A DNA stretch of 64,000 nt from Longitalea luteola (GTDB lineage: Bacteria > Bacteroidota > Bacteroidia > Chitinophagales > Chitinophagaceae), in NCBI RefSeq assembly GCF_017356035.1, contig NZ_JAFIQX010000013.1, positions 124,001 through 188,000 on the forward strand, in the 5' to 3' direction. The notes beneath the pieces were generated by a model. It was not told where the DNA came from and did not search any database. It saw only the letters and a program-made list of their open reading frames with translations. Every line of letters starts with the position of its first letter. Position 1 is the first letter of the stretch. Of this stretch, positions 16,987 to 26,847 are shown piece after piece. A program made the translations under genes and the position numbers.

Positions 16987-17484
16987 ATGGAAGCGACTAT
17001 TTTGGTTAACAAGACAAATGAACAGGATATAACGGGGCAGGACATAAAACCCGGATCATTACTTAATCTGTTAAAGTGCAAATGCCCACGGTGCAGAAGG
17101 GGTGATATGTTCGAGCACAAAAACCCCTATGTATTAAGAAAGACCATGAAGATGCGAAAGGAATGTGCTGTGTGCAAACAACCGTTCAATATAGAAGTGG
17201 GATTTTATTATGGGTCCAGCTATGTCAGTTATGCCGTTACCGTGGCATTGAGCGTAGCTACCTTTATCGCGTGGTGGATATTGATCGGCTTTTCGTTGCA
17301 GGACAACCGGTTCTTTTACTGGATGATCTTTAACTCCGTTTTTTTGATCGCTGCCCAACCTTATTTAATGCGGCTGGCAAGAACCGGCTGGCTGGCATTC
17401 TTTGTTCGCTATGATAAGAACTGGCGGATCCCGCCAGCCGGGCAACTCGAAAGATTGAATGAAGAGCAGGAGAAGAACTGGTAA
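16987..17484 (+). CDS. DUF983 family membrane protein
   Basis: The 165-residue protein begins with a zinc-ribbon-like pair of CxxC motifs, CPRC near residue 33 and CAVC near residue 60, followed by FNIEVGFYYGSSYVSY, the DUF983 signature. Two transmembrane helices follow (about 82-102 and 108-128), and the tail is charged. DUF983 proteins are widespread in Bacteroidota and Alphaproteobacteria, and their function is not established. It lies nine bases behind the AraC gene and ends at a hairpin shared with the convergent gene. Confidence 0.9.
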   Translation: MEATILVNKTNEQDITGQDIKPGSLLNLLKCKCPRCRRGDMFEHKNPYVLRKTMKMRKECAVCKQPFNIEVGFYYGSSYVSYAVTVALSVATFIAWWILIGFSLQDNRFFYWMIFNSVFLIAAQPYLMRLARTGWLAFFVRYDKNWRIPPAGQLERLNEEQEKNW

Positions 17485-17508
17485 TGGTTAGTCATCCGGC
17501 TTACAACA

Positions 17509-17534
17509 TTAAAGGCTGCAGTCGCAGCCTTTAA
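17509..17534. terminator. Bidirectional hairpin between convergent genes
   Basis: A perfect 9-bp stem, AAAGGCTGC at 17511-17519 with GCAGCCTTT at 17524-17532, has a four-base loop. It lies between the stops of the DUF983 gene (plus) and the next gene (minus). The A/T-rich ends of the stem supply a short U run in either direction. Confidence 0.6.
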
Positions 17535-17541
17535 TATTTCT

Positions 17542-18012
17542 CTACTCCCAATCGTCATCGTCCTGGTTGTTATTTGATTCCAGTTGTATGGGATGTAAAG
17601 CGACGGTTGCAGACCGGAAATAGGTTGGTTGTTTTACCTGGTAATTGAATTCTCCAAACCAGGTTTCATTTGGAAAAACGCCCAGAAATATAGGGACAGC
17701 CATTCTTTTCATATCGCTCCATCTGTATCTTCTGTGGGTTATTATGCTGCATAAAACAAAAGGTTTATCCATGTTTTCAACAGAGTCATAGATCGAGATC
17801 TCTATTTTTCCTATAGCTCCAATGGGAGTTCGTGAGAAACTATCCGTATAATGGCGGCTTAGTATTTTATTAAAGGTGCTTTCTACATAATTATTTTCCG
17901 CATTGTCGGCTTGCTCTGCAAGCAGCGTCAAACCATATATCGATGCCCCAATCACTCCAAGTATGAGTACGAAAAGAACGAAGTTAACCGGGGGGATCTT
18001 TTTTAAGAACAT
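17542..18012 (-). CDS. Membrane-anchored protein of unknown function
   Basis: I do not recognise a family. From ATG 18012 (MFLKKIPPVNFVLFVLIL) the product has 156 residues; a longer frame from 18132 adds 40 residues upstream of the natural hydrophobic start. One helix at about 9-30 anchors the protein, and the outer domain carries YDSVENMDKPFVLCSIITH and ends in a run of Asn and Asp residues. The gene stands alone, sharing a terminator hairpin with the convergent DUF983 gene. Confidence 0.7.
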   Translation of the reverse strand: MFLKKIPPVNFVLFVLILGVIGASIYGLTLLAEQADNAENNYVESTFNKILSRHYTDSFSRTPIGAIGKIEISIYDSVENMDKPFVLCSIITHRRYRWSDMKRMAVPIFLGVFPNETWFGEFNYQVKQPTYFRSATVALHPIQLESNNNQDDDDWE

Positions 18013-18154
18013 ATAATGGCCTTTATAGCAAATATATAATGAACGCCTATAGTCTCCAATACACGTAAGGGTCTGATTTTTGCAGAACTGTAATACAGCG
18101 TAGGTATCATATATACCTGCTATGAAAATCAAGTAATCACAAAATCAAAGTCGT

Positions 18155-18823
18155 ATGAAATGTAAAGGATATCTGGCGATCGCAGCTTTTATTGCAGTGA
18201 TGTCTTCCTGCGGTGATAGTGCTCCCGAGGGGGACAAGGCAACCATCCAGGAACAGCAGGCAACCGCTGAAGCGCAGGGAACACAATTTACGGTTGATAC
18301 AGCTGACTCCCGCATAAGATTTGTCGGGCATGGCGTAGGTAAAAACCATCCCGGTAAATTTAAATTATCTTCCGGCACAGTTGCCGTAGCCAATAACCAG
18401 ATCACCGGTGGCAGCTTTACCATCGATATCAAATCAATGGACCTGGAACAAAAAGGCGGCATGTTTGATTCCAAGTTGCGCCCACACCTGATGAGCGGTG
18501 ATTTTTTTGACGCCAATAAATTCGGAACGGCAAAGTTCGACATCACCAGCGTGCAGCCCTATACGCCGAATAGTACCGACACATCTATCGTGGACGGCGC
18601 CAACTTCCGCATCAGCGGTAATTTTACATTGAGAGATGTAACAAAGAATATAAGTTTTCCGGCAAGGGTTGATCTGGACGGCAATACGTTGAAGGCGAAG
18701 TCTAATTTTGATATCGACCGCACACAATGGGAAATGCGTTATGGTAACGACAAAACACTGGGCGATAAATTCATTTCTGAAAAAGTGAATATAGAGCTCG
18801 ACCTGCAGGCTAAAAAACAGTGA
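18155..18823 (+). CDS. YceI family lipoprotein
   Basis: The 222-residue protein begins with a lipoprotein signal (MKCKGYLAIAAFIAVMSSC, cysteine 19) and an acidic spacer. From about residue 45 it is a YceI domain: FTVDTADSRIRFVGHG, GGSFTIDIKSMD, LMSGDFFDANKFGTAKF, GNFTLRDVTKNISFPA and WEMRYGNDK occur in family order. YceI is a lipocalin-like barrel that binds polyisoprenoids or related lipids in the periplasm. The gene is followed by a strong terminator and converges on the GyrI-like gene. It is a single-gene unit. Confidence 0.93.
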   Translation: MKCKGYLAIAAFIAVMSSCGDSAPEGDKATIQEQQATAEAQGTQFTVDTADSRIRFVGHGVGKNHPGKFKLSSGTVAVANNQITGGSFTIDIKSMDLEQKGGMFDSKLRPHLMSGDFFDANKFGTAKFDITSVQPYTPNSTDTSIVDGANFRISGNFTLRDVTKNISFPARVDLDGNTLKAKSNFDIDRTQWEMRYGNDKTLGDKFISEKVNIELDLQAKKQ

Positions 18824-18840
18824 TCATCATAATTTGAAAA

Positions 18841-18881
18841 GGAGCGTTCCCGTTGCCCAACCGGAACGCTCCTTTTTTTTT
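18841..18881 (+). terminator. Intrinsic terminator behind the YceI gene
   Basis: GGAGCGTTCC at 18841-18850 pairs perfectly with GGAACGCTCC at 18863-18872 and is followed by nine T residues. Read leftward the stem is followed by TTTTC, so it probably also ends the convergent GyrI-like gene, whose stop codon lies at 18880. Confidence 0.85.
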
Positions 18882-19503
18882 ATTTTACCGGTTCCCTCAA
18901 AATGGTCTTTAATTTCTCGGGCGCGGTTTTTCTGAAATCCGACAGATAGATCTCATGATGCAATCCGTTTTTGGCCAGTTTGTTTGCTGCAGAGAATTCG
19001 GCTATCCGCTTTAAAGTTTCCGGCTCCGTTGAAAACGGACCCACATGTAAGATCTGAATACATTTCCCTTCCGCCATTGTAAAAAAGCTTACCTGGTCAA
19101 CCAAAGGAAGATCTTTCTTTGTCTTCACCTTTTCTTTTGCTGTATCGATGTCTTCAGCCGTCACAAATGCAGGCATCCTGATGAGTAACCGGTATTCCCA
19201 TTCGCTCCGGGGTATGCCGGTGGGGGCCGTTTCAATAGAAGTGCCTTTAAATTTGTTTTCATCGAACCACCATAAGCCTTCCAGTTTTGAAACGACAAAA
19301 TCGCTGTTTTGCGCTTTATACATGAACTTAATGGTGTAGGCCGTGGAATACAATGCTTCTATGTTTTTTGCAAAGGCAGGCGCCGAGGGGTCGCCTTTGC
19401 CGGCCAGGGAAATAAATTGGGCGGGTTCAATGGTTACCAGTTCGGGTGTTGTCTTTGCGGTAAAATAGGTCTTGTATGTTTTTGTAAGATCGAGTTTACT
19501 CAT
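18880..19503 (-). CDS. GyrI-like small-molecule-binding domain protein
   Basis: The 207-residue protein matches the GyrI-like/SRPBCC-adjacent group of stand-alone effector-binding proteins: it starts KLDLTKTYKTYF, has the strands QFISLAGKGDP, WEYRLLIRMPAFV and CIQILHVGPFSTEP, and ends with YLSDFRKTAPEKLKTILREPV, a conserved closing motif. Such proteins bind hydrophobic cations or hydrolyse them, and they lack a DNA-binding domain here. The gene is alone on its strand. Its stop overlaps the T run of the YceI terminator. Confidence 0.88.
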   Translation of the reverse strand: MSKLDLTKTYKTYFTAKTTPELVTIEPAQFISLAGKGDPSAPAFAKNIEALYSTAYTIKFMYKAQNSDFVVSKLEGLWWFDENKFKGTSIETAPTGIPRSEWEYRLLIRMPAFVTAEDIDTAKEKVKTKKDLPLVDQVSFFTMAEGKCIQILHVGPFSTEPETLKRIAEFSAANKLAKNGLHHEIYLSDFRKTAPEKLKTILREPVK

Positions 19504-19724
19504 AATACCTGGTTTGATGATTATGCAAAGAAGCAGGTGCTTACTGCCAACCTTATGTCAACAGGGTTGAAAAATATAATCAGCCAGCGATGTAAACGGT
19601 TACGAATGCTTGAATTACTAAGGGTTTTCCCTGTTTTAGCATTGTTTAGCAATGAAGTGTATAAGTGATGCTTACTATTATATGATTTTTATTGTAATTT
19701 CAACGCTTCTCATGAAAAGGGTGA

Positions 19725-20327
19725 ATGCAGGCTACTGATTACGTTCAACATACAGACCAGTCTTTACTGCAACTGCTTACGCACGACGACCAGAAGGCAT
19801 TTACTGCCATCTATCAACGGTACTGGCAATCGTTGTTCCGAGAAGCTATGAACGTGCTGCGTTCGCAGCGGGAAGCAGAGGATTGCGTACAGGAATTGTT
19901 CGTTTCCCTATGGAAGCGAAGACAAGCCCTGTCGATAACTTCTTCGCTCAAAGCTTATCTCCAAACGGCCGTTCGTTATCAATGCATCGATCGTATTGAA
20001 AGGGATATGATCCGGGGTGGTTATCTCGAAGATTTTACCAACTATCTGGCTGAGCATCATTCGATGCCTACGGTGGAAGAAGAGCTGTATGCCCGTGACC
20101 TGGCCGCGAACATTGATCAGGTTATGTACAAGATGCCCGGTAAGATGCGGGAAGTATTCCGCCTGAGCCGCCAGGAACATCTTACGCACCGGGAAATAGC
20201 CGACCGGCTGCAGATCTCTGAAGAAACCGTAAAGAAACAGATCTACCTCGCCCTGAAGATCCTCAAATCACACCTCGGCGACGCCTCGCTGGCTATGCTC
20301 ATTGCCGCGACATTTATTTATAAATAG
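19725..20327 (+). CDS. ECF RNA polymerase sigma factor, FecI type (locus 2)
   Basis: This 200-residue protein has sigma region 2 at about 20-85 (FTAIYQRYWQSLFREAM, EDCVQELFVSLWKR) and region 4 at about 130-190 (MPGKMREVFRLSRQEHLTHREIADRL, ETVKKQI). It leads a locus of FecR, SusC, SusD and accessory lipoproteins on the same strand, so it most likely directs RNA polymerase to the promoters of that locus after a surface signal. It differs clearly in sequence from the locus 1 sigma factor and is not a recent copy. Confidence 0.94.
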   Translation: MQATDYVQHTDQSLLQLLTHDDQKAFTAIYQRYWQSLFREAMNVLRSQREAEDCVQELFVSLWKRRQALSITSSLKAYLQTAVRYQCIDRIERDMIRGGYLEDFTNYLAEHHSMPTVEEELYARDLAANIDQVMYKMPGKMREVFRLSRQEHLTHREIADRLQISEETVKKQIYLALKILKSHLGDASLAMLIAATFIYK

Positions 20328-20436
20328 ATTTTTTTAAAAAAGTCTGTTTTTCTCTACCACCTGCCTTCTTTTTTTCCGACTTATATAAGGACCTGCTAAT
20401 CAAATTTTGCCATAACCTGAATGAATGTCTTGAAAA

Positions 20437-21633
20437 ATGGATGCAAACCAGTTCAGTGATCTGTTACAACGTTATCGCCTGGGCGCCTGTACCGAAGAAG
20501 AGAAGGTTTGGGTGGAAGGGTGGTATAACGAACGACGCAACGCCATATACAATCCTTTAACAGAAGAAGAAGAAATGCTTGCGGGCGAGTATATCTACCG
20601 CAACTTAAACGATATGCTTACTGCTGAAACCACCAAAAAAGTGATCCCGGTGTGGCGAAGGACCAAAACGTGGTGGGTAGCTGCAGGAACACTGTTACTG
20701 CTGGCTGCCGGTGGCTTTTTCATTTTCAGTAATAAAAGGTCCGTACCCCCAATTGTACAAACCCCTAAACCCGAAATAAAACCTGTGACGCCAGGCGGGA
20801 ATAAAGCGTTGCTTACGCTGGCTGATGGCTCGGTGATCGTGCTCGACAGTGCTGCCAATGGAACCCTTTCGCAACAGGGAAAGACCATCGTGTTGAAAAA
20901 GCAGGATGGACAGCTGGAATATAGATCCGGTAACAACGGCAATCAGGATGTCGTTGCCTGGAATACGATCAGCACCCCGCGCGGCGGTCAATACCAGGTG
21001 GTATTGCCTGATGGTACAAAAGTATGGTTGAATGCGGTCTCCTCATTACGCTTTCCCGCTGGCTTCACAGGGACTGAACGGGTAGTTGAATTAACGGGCG
21101 AGGCTTATTTTGAAGTAGCCTCCCTGCCCATTGCGGGAAGTGGAAAGAAAATGCCCTTTAAAGTTATTATTCCCCCGCCACCTCCGGCCGAAGGCATAGG
21201 AGGGGCCCAGGTAGAAGTGTTAGGTACACAATTCAATGTCAAAGCGTATGCCGACGAGGCTTCCATCAACACCACGCTGCTGGAAGGCGCTGTAACCATG
21301 AGCAGTCAGAAAAAGCGCGCCCTTATGAAACCGGGGCACCAGGCGCGGGTGACTAAAGACGGACAAATGATCGTTGATGAACATGCTGATGTAGAAGAAG
21401 CACTGGCCTGGAAGAATGGCCGCTTTCAATTCACGGATGCGGGGGTGGAAACGGTCATGCGTGAAATTGCCAGGTGGTATGATGTGACCATCGAGTATGC
21501 CGGAAAAATACCGGCAGAAAAGTTTGAAGGAGAGATCCCGCGTAACAGCAACATTGCCGAAGTGATCAGGATCCTGGAACTGAGCAATGTGTTTTGCAAA
21601 ATTGAAGGAAGGAAAATAATTGTGTTGCCATAA
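20437..21633 (+). CDS. FecR family anti-sigma factor (locus 2)
   Basis: The 398-residue protein has a cytoplasmic anti-sigma part (1-75), a single membrane helix at about 79-98 (WWVAAGTLLLLAAGGFFIF), a FecR domain (TPRGGQYQVVLPDGTKVWLN; ELTGEAYFEVA) and a C-terminal DUF4974 domain (VETVMREIARWYDVTIEYAG). Compared with the locus 1 FecR it has an insertion inside the FecR domain with a run of five prolines (IIPPPPPAEG), probably a surface loop. It starts 110 bases after the sigma gene and precedes the STN-containing SusC it should contact. Confidence 0.94.
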   Translation: MDANQFSDLLQRYRLGACTEEEKVWVEGWYNERRNAIYNPLTEEEEMLAGEYIYRNLNDMLTAETTKKVIPVWRRTKTWWVAAGTLLLLAAGGFFIFSNKRSVPPIVQTPKPEIKPVTPGGNKALLTLADGSVIVLDSAANGTLSQQGKTIVLKKQDGQLEYRSGNNGNQDVVAWNTISTPRGGQYQVVLPDGTKVWLNAVSSLRFPAGFTGTERVVELTGEAYFEVASLPIAGSGKKMPFKVIIPPPPPAEGIGGAQVEVLGTQFNVKAYADEASINTTLLEGAVTMSSQKKRALMKPGHQARVTKDGQMIVDEHADVEEALAWKNGRFQFTDAGVETVMREIARWYDVTIEYAGKIPAEKFEGEIPRNSNIAEVIRILELSNVFCKIEGRKIIVLP

Positions 21634-21832
21634 AAGATACGGATCGATGAGAAACTGCTAAACCAGATTGTTCACCAAACCAAAACGCACACTAACATGG
21701 GAAAGACCTGATCTATCATCCACTGACTGCCATAAAAGAATGAAGCCGGATGCGTTGGCGCGCAACCGGCTGATTTTGGGCAAACTCTGTAAAAGCGTCG
21801 AAACTGTTATTTGTTTACCCAACTTTAAAAGT

Positions 21833-24800
21833 ATGATTTTTACCATTCTTTGCCAAGCTGTGCGCGTACCACAGCGGGCAAGGTCCAAAACTATTCTGGT
21901 TATGAAGTTAACCGCTGTCTTCCTATTGGCGGGCTTCTTACAGGTTTCTGCAGCTGGATTTTCGCAAACAGTTACAATCTCAAGGGAGAACATGCCCTTG
22001 CAGAAGCTTTTCAGGGAAATAAAAAAGCAAACAGGTTTTGTATTCTTTTATAACACGCGCCTGTTGCAGAAAACGCATCCCGTGAACCTCGATGTAAAGA
22101 ACAGGAACCTGAAGGAAGTGCTCGATCAGGTTTTTGCAGCCCAGCCGGTTACATACAGTATCGTGAACAAAACTGTTGTGGTAAATGAAAGAAAAGAGCT
22201 TCCCAGGCCGGTGGAGGCGGAGGTGATAAGAGATACAGTTCCTCAACTGGAGATCCGAGGTAAAGTAGTTAATGAAGCCTCCGGCACGCCGGTGGTGGGC
22301 GCTAATATATTGATCAGGGGAAGCCAGACGGGCACCAGTACGGATGCCAATGGTGAATTCTCCATCAGGGCTCAGAAAGGCGCCGTATTGTTGATCAGTT
22401 ACGTAGGGTTCGAGAACCAGCAGGTAACGGCCAGAGCAGGCGCAACCATATCAGTAAAATTGAAGGCTAAAGATCCTATGGCCGATGTGGTGATCACCGG
22501 TTATCAGCAGATCAGAAAAGAAAGTTATACCGGTAATGCGGTTACCGTAACGGGCGAGGAGCTGCGCCGCATTAACCCGGTGAACCTGATGCAGAGCATT
22601 CAGGCATTTGATCCTTCTTTCAAGGTAGCCGATAATAATTTACTGGGTTCAAATCCCAATGCCCTGCCGAGGGTAAATGTAAGAGGTAGTACTTCATTGC
22701 CTTCCGGGAGCGGAGGAATGCTTACCCGCAATAACCTCGCCGGTAATGTGAACCTGCCCACATTTATTCTGGATGGGTATGAGGTCAGTCTTGAAAAAGT
22801 ATTTGATCTGGATATGAACCGTGTTCAATCCATTACGCTGCTCAAAGATGCAGCCGCTACGGCCGTATACGGTTCAAGGGCAGCGAATGGCGTATTGGTC
22901 ATCACGACAAAAACGCCGCAGGAAGGCAAACTGCAGGTTTCCTATAGTTCTGACCTTACAGTATCAGGGCCCGATCTTTCAGATTACCATGTATTGAATG
23001 CGGCTGAAAAACTGGAGTATGAGCGACTGGCAGGTTTGTATACAGCGGTGGGGGATCGCTCGGCCAATGAGCAGGAGGAAGCATATTTTGGTAAACTGGC
23101 CAATGTAATTGGCGGTGTTAATACTTACTGGTTATCGCAGCCATTAAAAACAGCGTTTGCACAAAAACATTCGCTGTATGTTGAAGGTGGCAGCGCTGCC
23201 ATCCGCTATGGTATCGATCTGCGCTATCAAACCCAGCCCGGCGTAATGAAAGGCTCGGGCCGCGACCGCTATGGTATTGGGTCTGTACTTTCCTATGCGC
23301 CCGGCAAAAAATTCATTTTCAAGAATACCCTCACTGTTACGCAGGTCAACAGCAAAGAATCGCCCTACGGTAATTTCATCGATTATGTGCGGATGAACCC
23401 TTACTATCCTAAAAACGACTCCAACGGTCACCTGCTGCAGGCGGTAGACAGCTGGTTGATTGACACCAGGTCCAATACCGGTAATCAATATGTTACCAAC
23501 AATGTGCTGAACCCAATGTATAACGGTTCGCTAAGCAATTTCGAAAGGTTAAAGTATACCGAGATCATCGATGCCTTTTCTGCTGAGTGGAGCATTGTCA
23601 GGGATCTGCGGTTGCGTACCCTGGCAAGTATCACCCAACGTAAGTATAGTGCAGATCGTTTTCTGTCGCCGCTGAGCAATCAATTTTATAATTACGAGCC
23701 CAGCCGGCTGAAAGAAAGGGGTAGTTATGATTACATCACGACCGACGAATCGATCTTCGATGGCAATTTTACCCTGAATTACAACAAGCAGTTAGGAGAT
23801 CATAATGTGAATATGGCAGTAGGAGCGAACGTGCGCACTTCAAGCAGTGATATGAAATTTATACAAGCGATCGGTTTTTCGAACGACCGGTTCACCAACA
23901 TCGCTTTTGCCAACAGCTATGCGCTGAACAGCGCTCCCCAGGCCAATTATCAGCTGGAAAGGCTGTTCGGATCTTTTCTCTCTGCCAACTATTCTTACCG
24001 CAATAAATACATGGCCGATATTTCTGCCCGGTTAGATGGTTCTTCAAAATTCGGCAGTGAAAACAAAGTAGCGCCATTCTGGGCTTTGGGTATCGGATGG
24101 AATGCTCACAGAGAAGGTTTTCTGTTGCACAGCGCTATCAGTACGCTTAGGTTGAGGGCAAGCACCGGTGTTACCGGCGCCGTATCTTTTCCTGCATACC
24201 AATCGAAAACAACCTATGATTACTATACCGGCAACTGGTATTCAACCGGGTTAGGGGCAGTGGTGAACACATACGGCAACGAATCGTTGCAGTGGCAAAA
24301 GACAGATAACTATGATATAGGCGTTGACCTTGGTATTTTGCGCGACAGAATATTTATCAGCGCAAGATATTATCAAAAGCTTACCCATGGTTTGCTGGCA
24401 GACATCATTCTGCCCCCTTCCACCGGTTTCAGTTCATACAAAGAGAACCTGGGCGATATGAGAAATACCGGTTATGAATTGAACATGAAAGTTACGCCCA
24501 TCCAGAACCGTGACTGGACGGTGAATTTTACCGCCAATTTAACCCGCAATGAAAACAAGATCCTCAAGATCTCCAATTCACTGAAAACATACAATGATAA
24601 AGCCGATCAGGAACAGCAATCGAACCCCGACTATAAAGGGTTGCCCATATTGCGTTTCAAAGAGGGGGAGTCATTGAACACTATTTATGCAGTTCGCTCA
24701 CTGGGTATTGATCCGGAAAATGGCAGGGAAGTGTATGTTAAAAAAGATGGAACGTTAACGTATCTCTGGGATGTAAGGGACATTTTACCCGTTGGCGACA

Positions 24801-25255
24801 ATACGCCCCTGGCTTATGGTTATCTCGGAGCCAATGTTGCATACAGGCGCTTTTTGTTGAACGTAAGCTTTTATACCCGTTTCGGTGGAAAGGATTTCAA
24901 TCAAACCCTGGTTGACCGGGTGGAAAATGCCGACCCCCGGTTTAATGTAGACAGCAGGGTGCTGGCAGACAGGTGGAAAAAGCCTGGTGATAAAGCCCAG
25001 TTTAAAAACATCGCAGAACTGGGACAAACCCTGGTTTCCGACAGGTTTGTACAAAAAGATAATGTGCTTGAACTGCAATCGCTGTATCTGTCGTATGATT
25101 TTGCGAAACAGGTATACAGTAAACTCGCCATGAAGAATCTGCGGGTGGCATTTACCATGAACGATGCCTGGCGCTGGTCTTCCATGAAGATTGAACGGGG
25201 AATAGATTATCCCTATGCCAGGAGTTTCACATTTTCTATTCAAACAAGCTTTTAA
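21833..25255 (+). CDS. SusC/RagA family TonB-linked outer membrane receptor with STN domain (locus 2)
   Basis: From ATG 21833 the protein has 1140 residues. The signal peptide MKLTAVFLLAGFLQVSAAG begins about 23 residues in, and this short pre-extension is common in Chitinophagaceae receptors. The frame is open back to 21668, and ATG 21902 (MKLTAV) is the other candidate. An STN domain follows (ISRENMPLQKLFREIKKQTG), then the carboxypeptidase-like domain (GKVVNEASGTPVVGANIL), the plug with DAAATAVYGSRAANGVLVIT, and a barrel ending in SIQTSF. It acts with the SusD protein 108 bases downstream as a TonB-dependent importer and passes a signal to the FecR protein upstream. The substrate is unknown. 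Confidence 0.93.
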   Translation: MIFTILCQAVRVPQRARSKTILVMKLTAVFLLAGFLQVSAAGFSQTVTISRENMPLQKLFREIKKQTGFVFFYNTRLLQKTHPVNLDVKNRNLKEVLDQVFAAQPVTYSIVNKTVVVNERKELPRPVEAEVIRDTVPQLEIRGKVVNEASGTPVVGANILIRGSQTGTSTDANGEFSIRAQKGAVLLISYVGFENQQVTARAGATISVKLKAKDPMADVVITGYQQIRKESYTGNAVTVTGEELRRINPVNLMQSIQAFDPSFKVADNNLLGSNPNALPRVNVRGSTSLPSGSGGMLTRNNLAGNVNLPTFILDGYEVSLEKVFDLDMNRVQSITLLKDAAATAVYGSRAANGVLVITTKTPQEGKLQVSYSSDLTVSGPDLSDYHVLNAAEKLEYERLAGLYTAVGDRSANEQEEAYFGKLANVIGGVNTYWLSQPLKTAFAQKHSLYVEGGSAAIRYGIDLRYQTQPGVMKGSGRDRYGIGSVLSYAPGKKFIFKNTLTVTQVNSKESPYGNFIDYVRMNPYYPKNDSNGHLLQAVDSWLIDTRSNTGNQYVTNNVLNPMYNGSLSNFERLKYTEIIDAFSAEWSIVRDLRLRTLASITQRKYSADRFLSPLSNQFYNYEPSRLKERGSYDYITTDESIFDGNFTLNYNKQLGDHNVNMAVGANVRTSSSDMKFIQAIGFSNDRFTNIAFANSYALNSAPQANYQLERLFGSFLSANYSYRNKYMADISARLDGSSKFGSENKVAPFWALGIGWNAHREGFLLHSAISTLRLRASTGVTGAVSFPAYQSKTTYDYYTGNWYSTGLGAVVNTYGNESLQWQKTDNYDIGVDLGILRDRIFISARYYQKLTHGLLADIILPPSTGFSSYKENLGDMRNTGYELNMKVTPIQNRDWTVNFTANLTRNENKILKISNSLKTYNDKADQEQQSNPDYKGLPILRFKEGESLNTIYAVRSLGIDPENGREVYVKKDGTLTYLWDVRDILPVGDNTPLAYGYLGANVAYRRFLLNVSFYTRFGGKDFNQTLVDRVENADPRFNVDSRVLADRWKKPGDKAQFKNIAELGQTLVSDRFVQKDNVLELQSLYLSYDFAKQVYSKLAMKNLRVAFTMNDAWRWSSMKIERGIDYPYARSFTFSIQTSF

Positions 25256-25363
25256 ATCTCTGGTATGAAATGTCCATTACAAATCTTTCATTATGAACCA
25301 AAGCCAGTGAAAATTTTGTAATGGTAGATTCCATCCGACTAAAAAGCAACTAAAAAATTACGG

Positions 25364-26833
25364 ATGAAAAATATTATTTGGTTTGCGATCGTGGTGCTTA
25401 CATTATCGTCGTGTAAAAAATGGCTGGATGTAAAACCTGTATCGCAGGTGCCTGAGTCAGATCTTTTTAATACAGCCGAAGGATTTGAAGAGAGTCTGAA
25501 CGGTGTTTATTCACGCTGCGCCCGCAGAGATTTATATGGGTTCGAACTTACCTGCGGGTTCCCTGAAGTGCTGGCGCAGAACTACAGTTTCCCGGGTGCT
25601 GATGACTTCCGGGGCTATGTACAAACTTCTAAATACAATTATAAAGAAAGGAATTTCATTGTAAGAAAAGATACGGCCTGGATCGGTTTATACCATGCCA
25701 TCGTTAACTGTAACCTGCTGCTCAGAAATCTGGAAACACGTAAAGAGGTGCTGTCGCCCGACCGCTGGGCTTTGATCAAGGCGGAAGCGCTGGCATTGAG
25801 GGCTTTTTTACATTTCGACGTGCTGCGTTTGTTTGCGCCTTCGTTCAAAAGCAAGCCAACCGCCAAAGCCATCCCTTATGTGGCTGATTTTTCAAACCAG
25901 GTTACACCTGCATCAACCGTCACAGAAGTGCTTACGAAGATAGCAGACGACCTGTCGCAGGCGAAAGAGCTGATCCGGCCTGTTGATCCGATACTTACAG
26001 CCGCTTACAAGCCCAGTTATCCTACCGACACGGTGCGTACGGAAGAACTGGCAAACACCCTGTTTATGCAGAACAGAAGGCACCGGATGAACTATTACGC
26101 CATTTGCGCCGAACTGGCCCGGGTGAATTTGTATATGGAGAAAACCACTGAGGCCCTGAACAATGCGCTGGAAGTGATCAATTCAAACAAGTTCCCTTTT
26201 ACCCGTGTAGATGATTTTACGGATCCTGAAGTAAAGAGAAAAGACCGGATCATGTATAAGGAACTGGTGTTCGCCTGGTACATACCCCAAATGGCCGATA
26301 CAATGAAGAACCATTTCAATACGGGCCTTAGAAGCCTGTTCATAGAACAAAATGCAGGTAATGTTTTGTATGAGGCAACAGGCGCAGGTGGCGAAGACCG
26401 GCGGTTCAAGGAATGGTTCAAGCCGGTGAGCGGTGCAGCCCCTTATGACTGGTTTGAACTGCAAAAATATTTGCGTGACATTGAAGCGAACCGGCATTAC
26501 CTGATGGCGCCTGCCATAAGGCTCAGCGAAATGTATTACATCGCTTCCGAATGTTTGTACGATTCAGATCCGGCCAGGGCGGTGGCGTTGTTAAAAACCG
26601 TACGGTTCAACCGGGGCATTACCCGTGATTTTGCGGTGAACAGCAAAGAAGACCTTTTGAAGGAGCTGATAAAGGAAGCGCGCAAGGAATTTTTCGCAGA
26701 GGGACAGATCTTATATATGTACAAACGGCTGAACCGGGCCATTGACGTGCCGTTGCGTGGCAGCATCCCGGCTTCTGATAATGTTTTTGTACTGCCTTTG
26801 CCCGATAATGAAATTGAATTTGGAAACCGATAA
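25364..26833 (+). CDS. SusD/RagB family nutrient-binding outer membrane lipoprotein (locus 2)
   Basis: The 489-residue protein has a lipoprotein signal (MKNIIWFAIVVLTLSSC, cysteine 17) and the SusD opening KKWLDVKPVSQVPESDLF. TPR-like helices follow (LIKAEALALRAFLHFDVLRLFAP), then the C-terminal motifs RLSEMYYIASECLYD and LIKEARKEFFAEGQILYMYKRL, ending in FVLPLPDNEIEFGNR, all typical of RagB/SusD proteins. It forms the lid of the preceding SusC barrel. The DUF4843 gene starts 14 bases after its stop, so the operon continues. Confidence 0.94.
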   Translation: MKNIIWFAIVVLTLSSCKKWLDVKPVSQVPESDLFNTAEGFEESLNGVYSRCARRDLYGFELTCGFPEVLAQNYSFPGADDFRGYVQTSKYNYKERNFIVRKDTAWIGLYHAIVNCNLLLRNLETRKEVLSPDRWALIKAEALALRAFLHFDVLRLFAPSFKSKPTAKAIPYVADFSNQVTPASTVTEVLTKIADDLSQAKELIRPVDPILTAAYKPSYPTDTVRTEELANTLFMQNRRHRMNYYAICAELARVNLYMEKTTEALNNALEVINSNKFPFTRVDDFTDPEVKRKDRIMYKELVFAWYIPQMADTMKNHFNTGLRSLFIEQNAGNVLYEATGAGGEDRRFKEWFKPVSGAAPYDWFELQKYLRDIEANRHYLMAPAIRLSEMYYIASECLYDSDPARAVALLKTVRFNRGITRDFAVNSKEDLLKELIKEARKEFFAEGQILYMYKRLNRAIDVPLRGSIPASDNVFVLPLPDNEIEFGNR

Positions 26834-26847
26834 ACCCAGCACCGTTT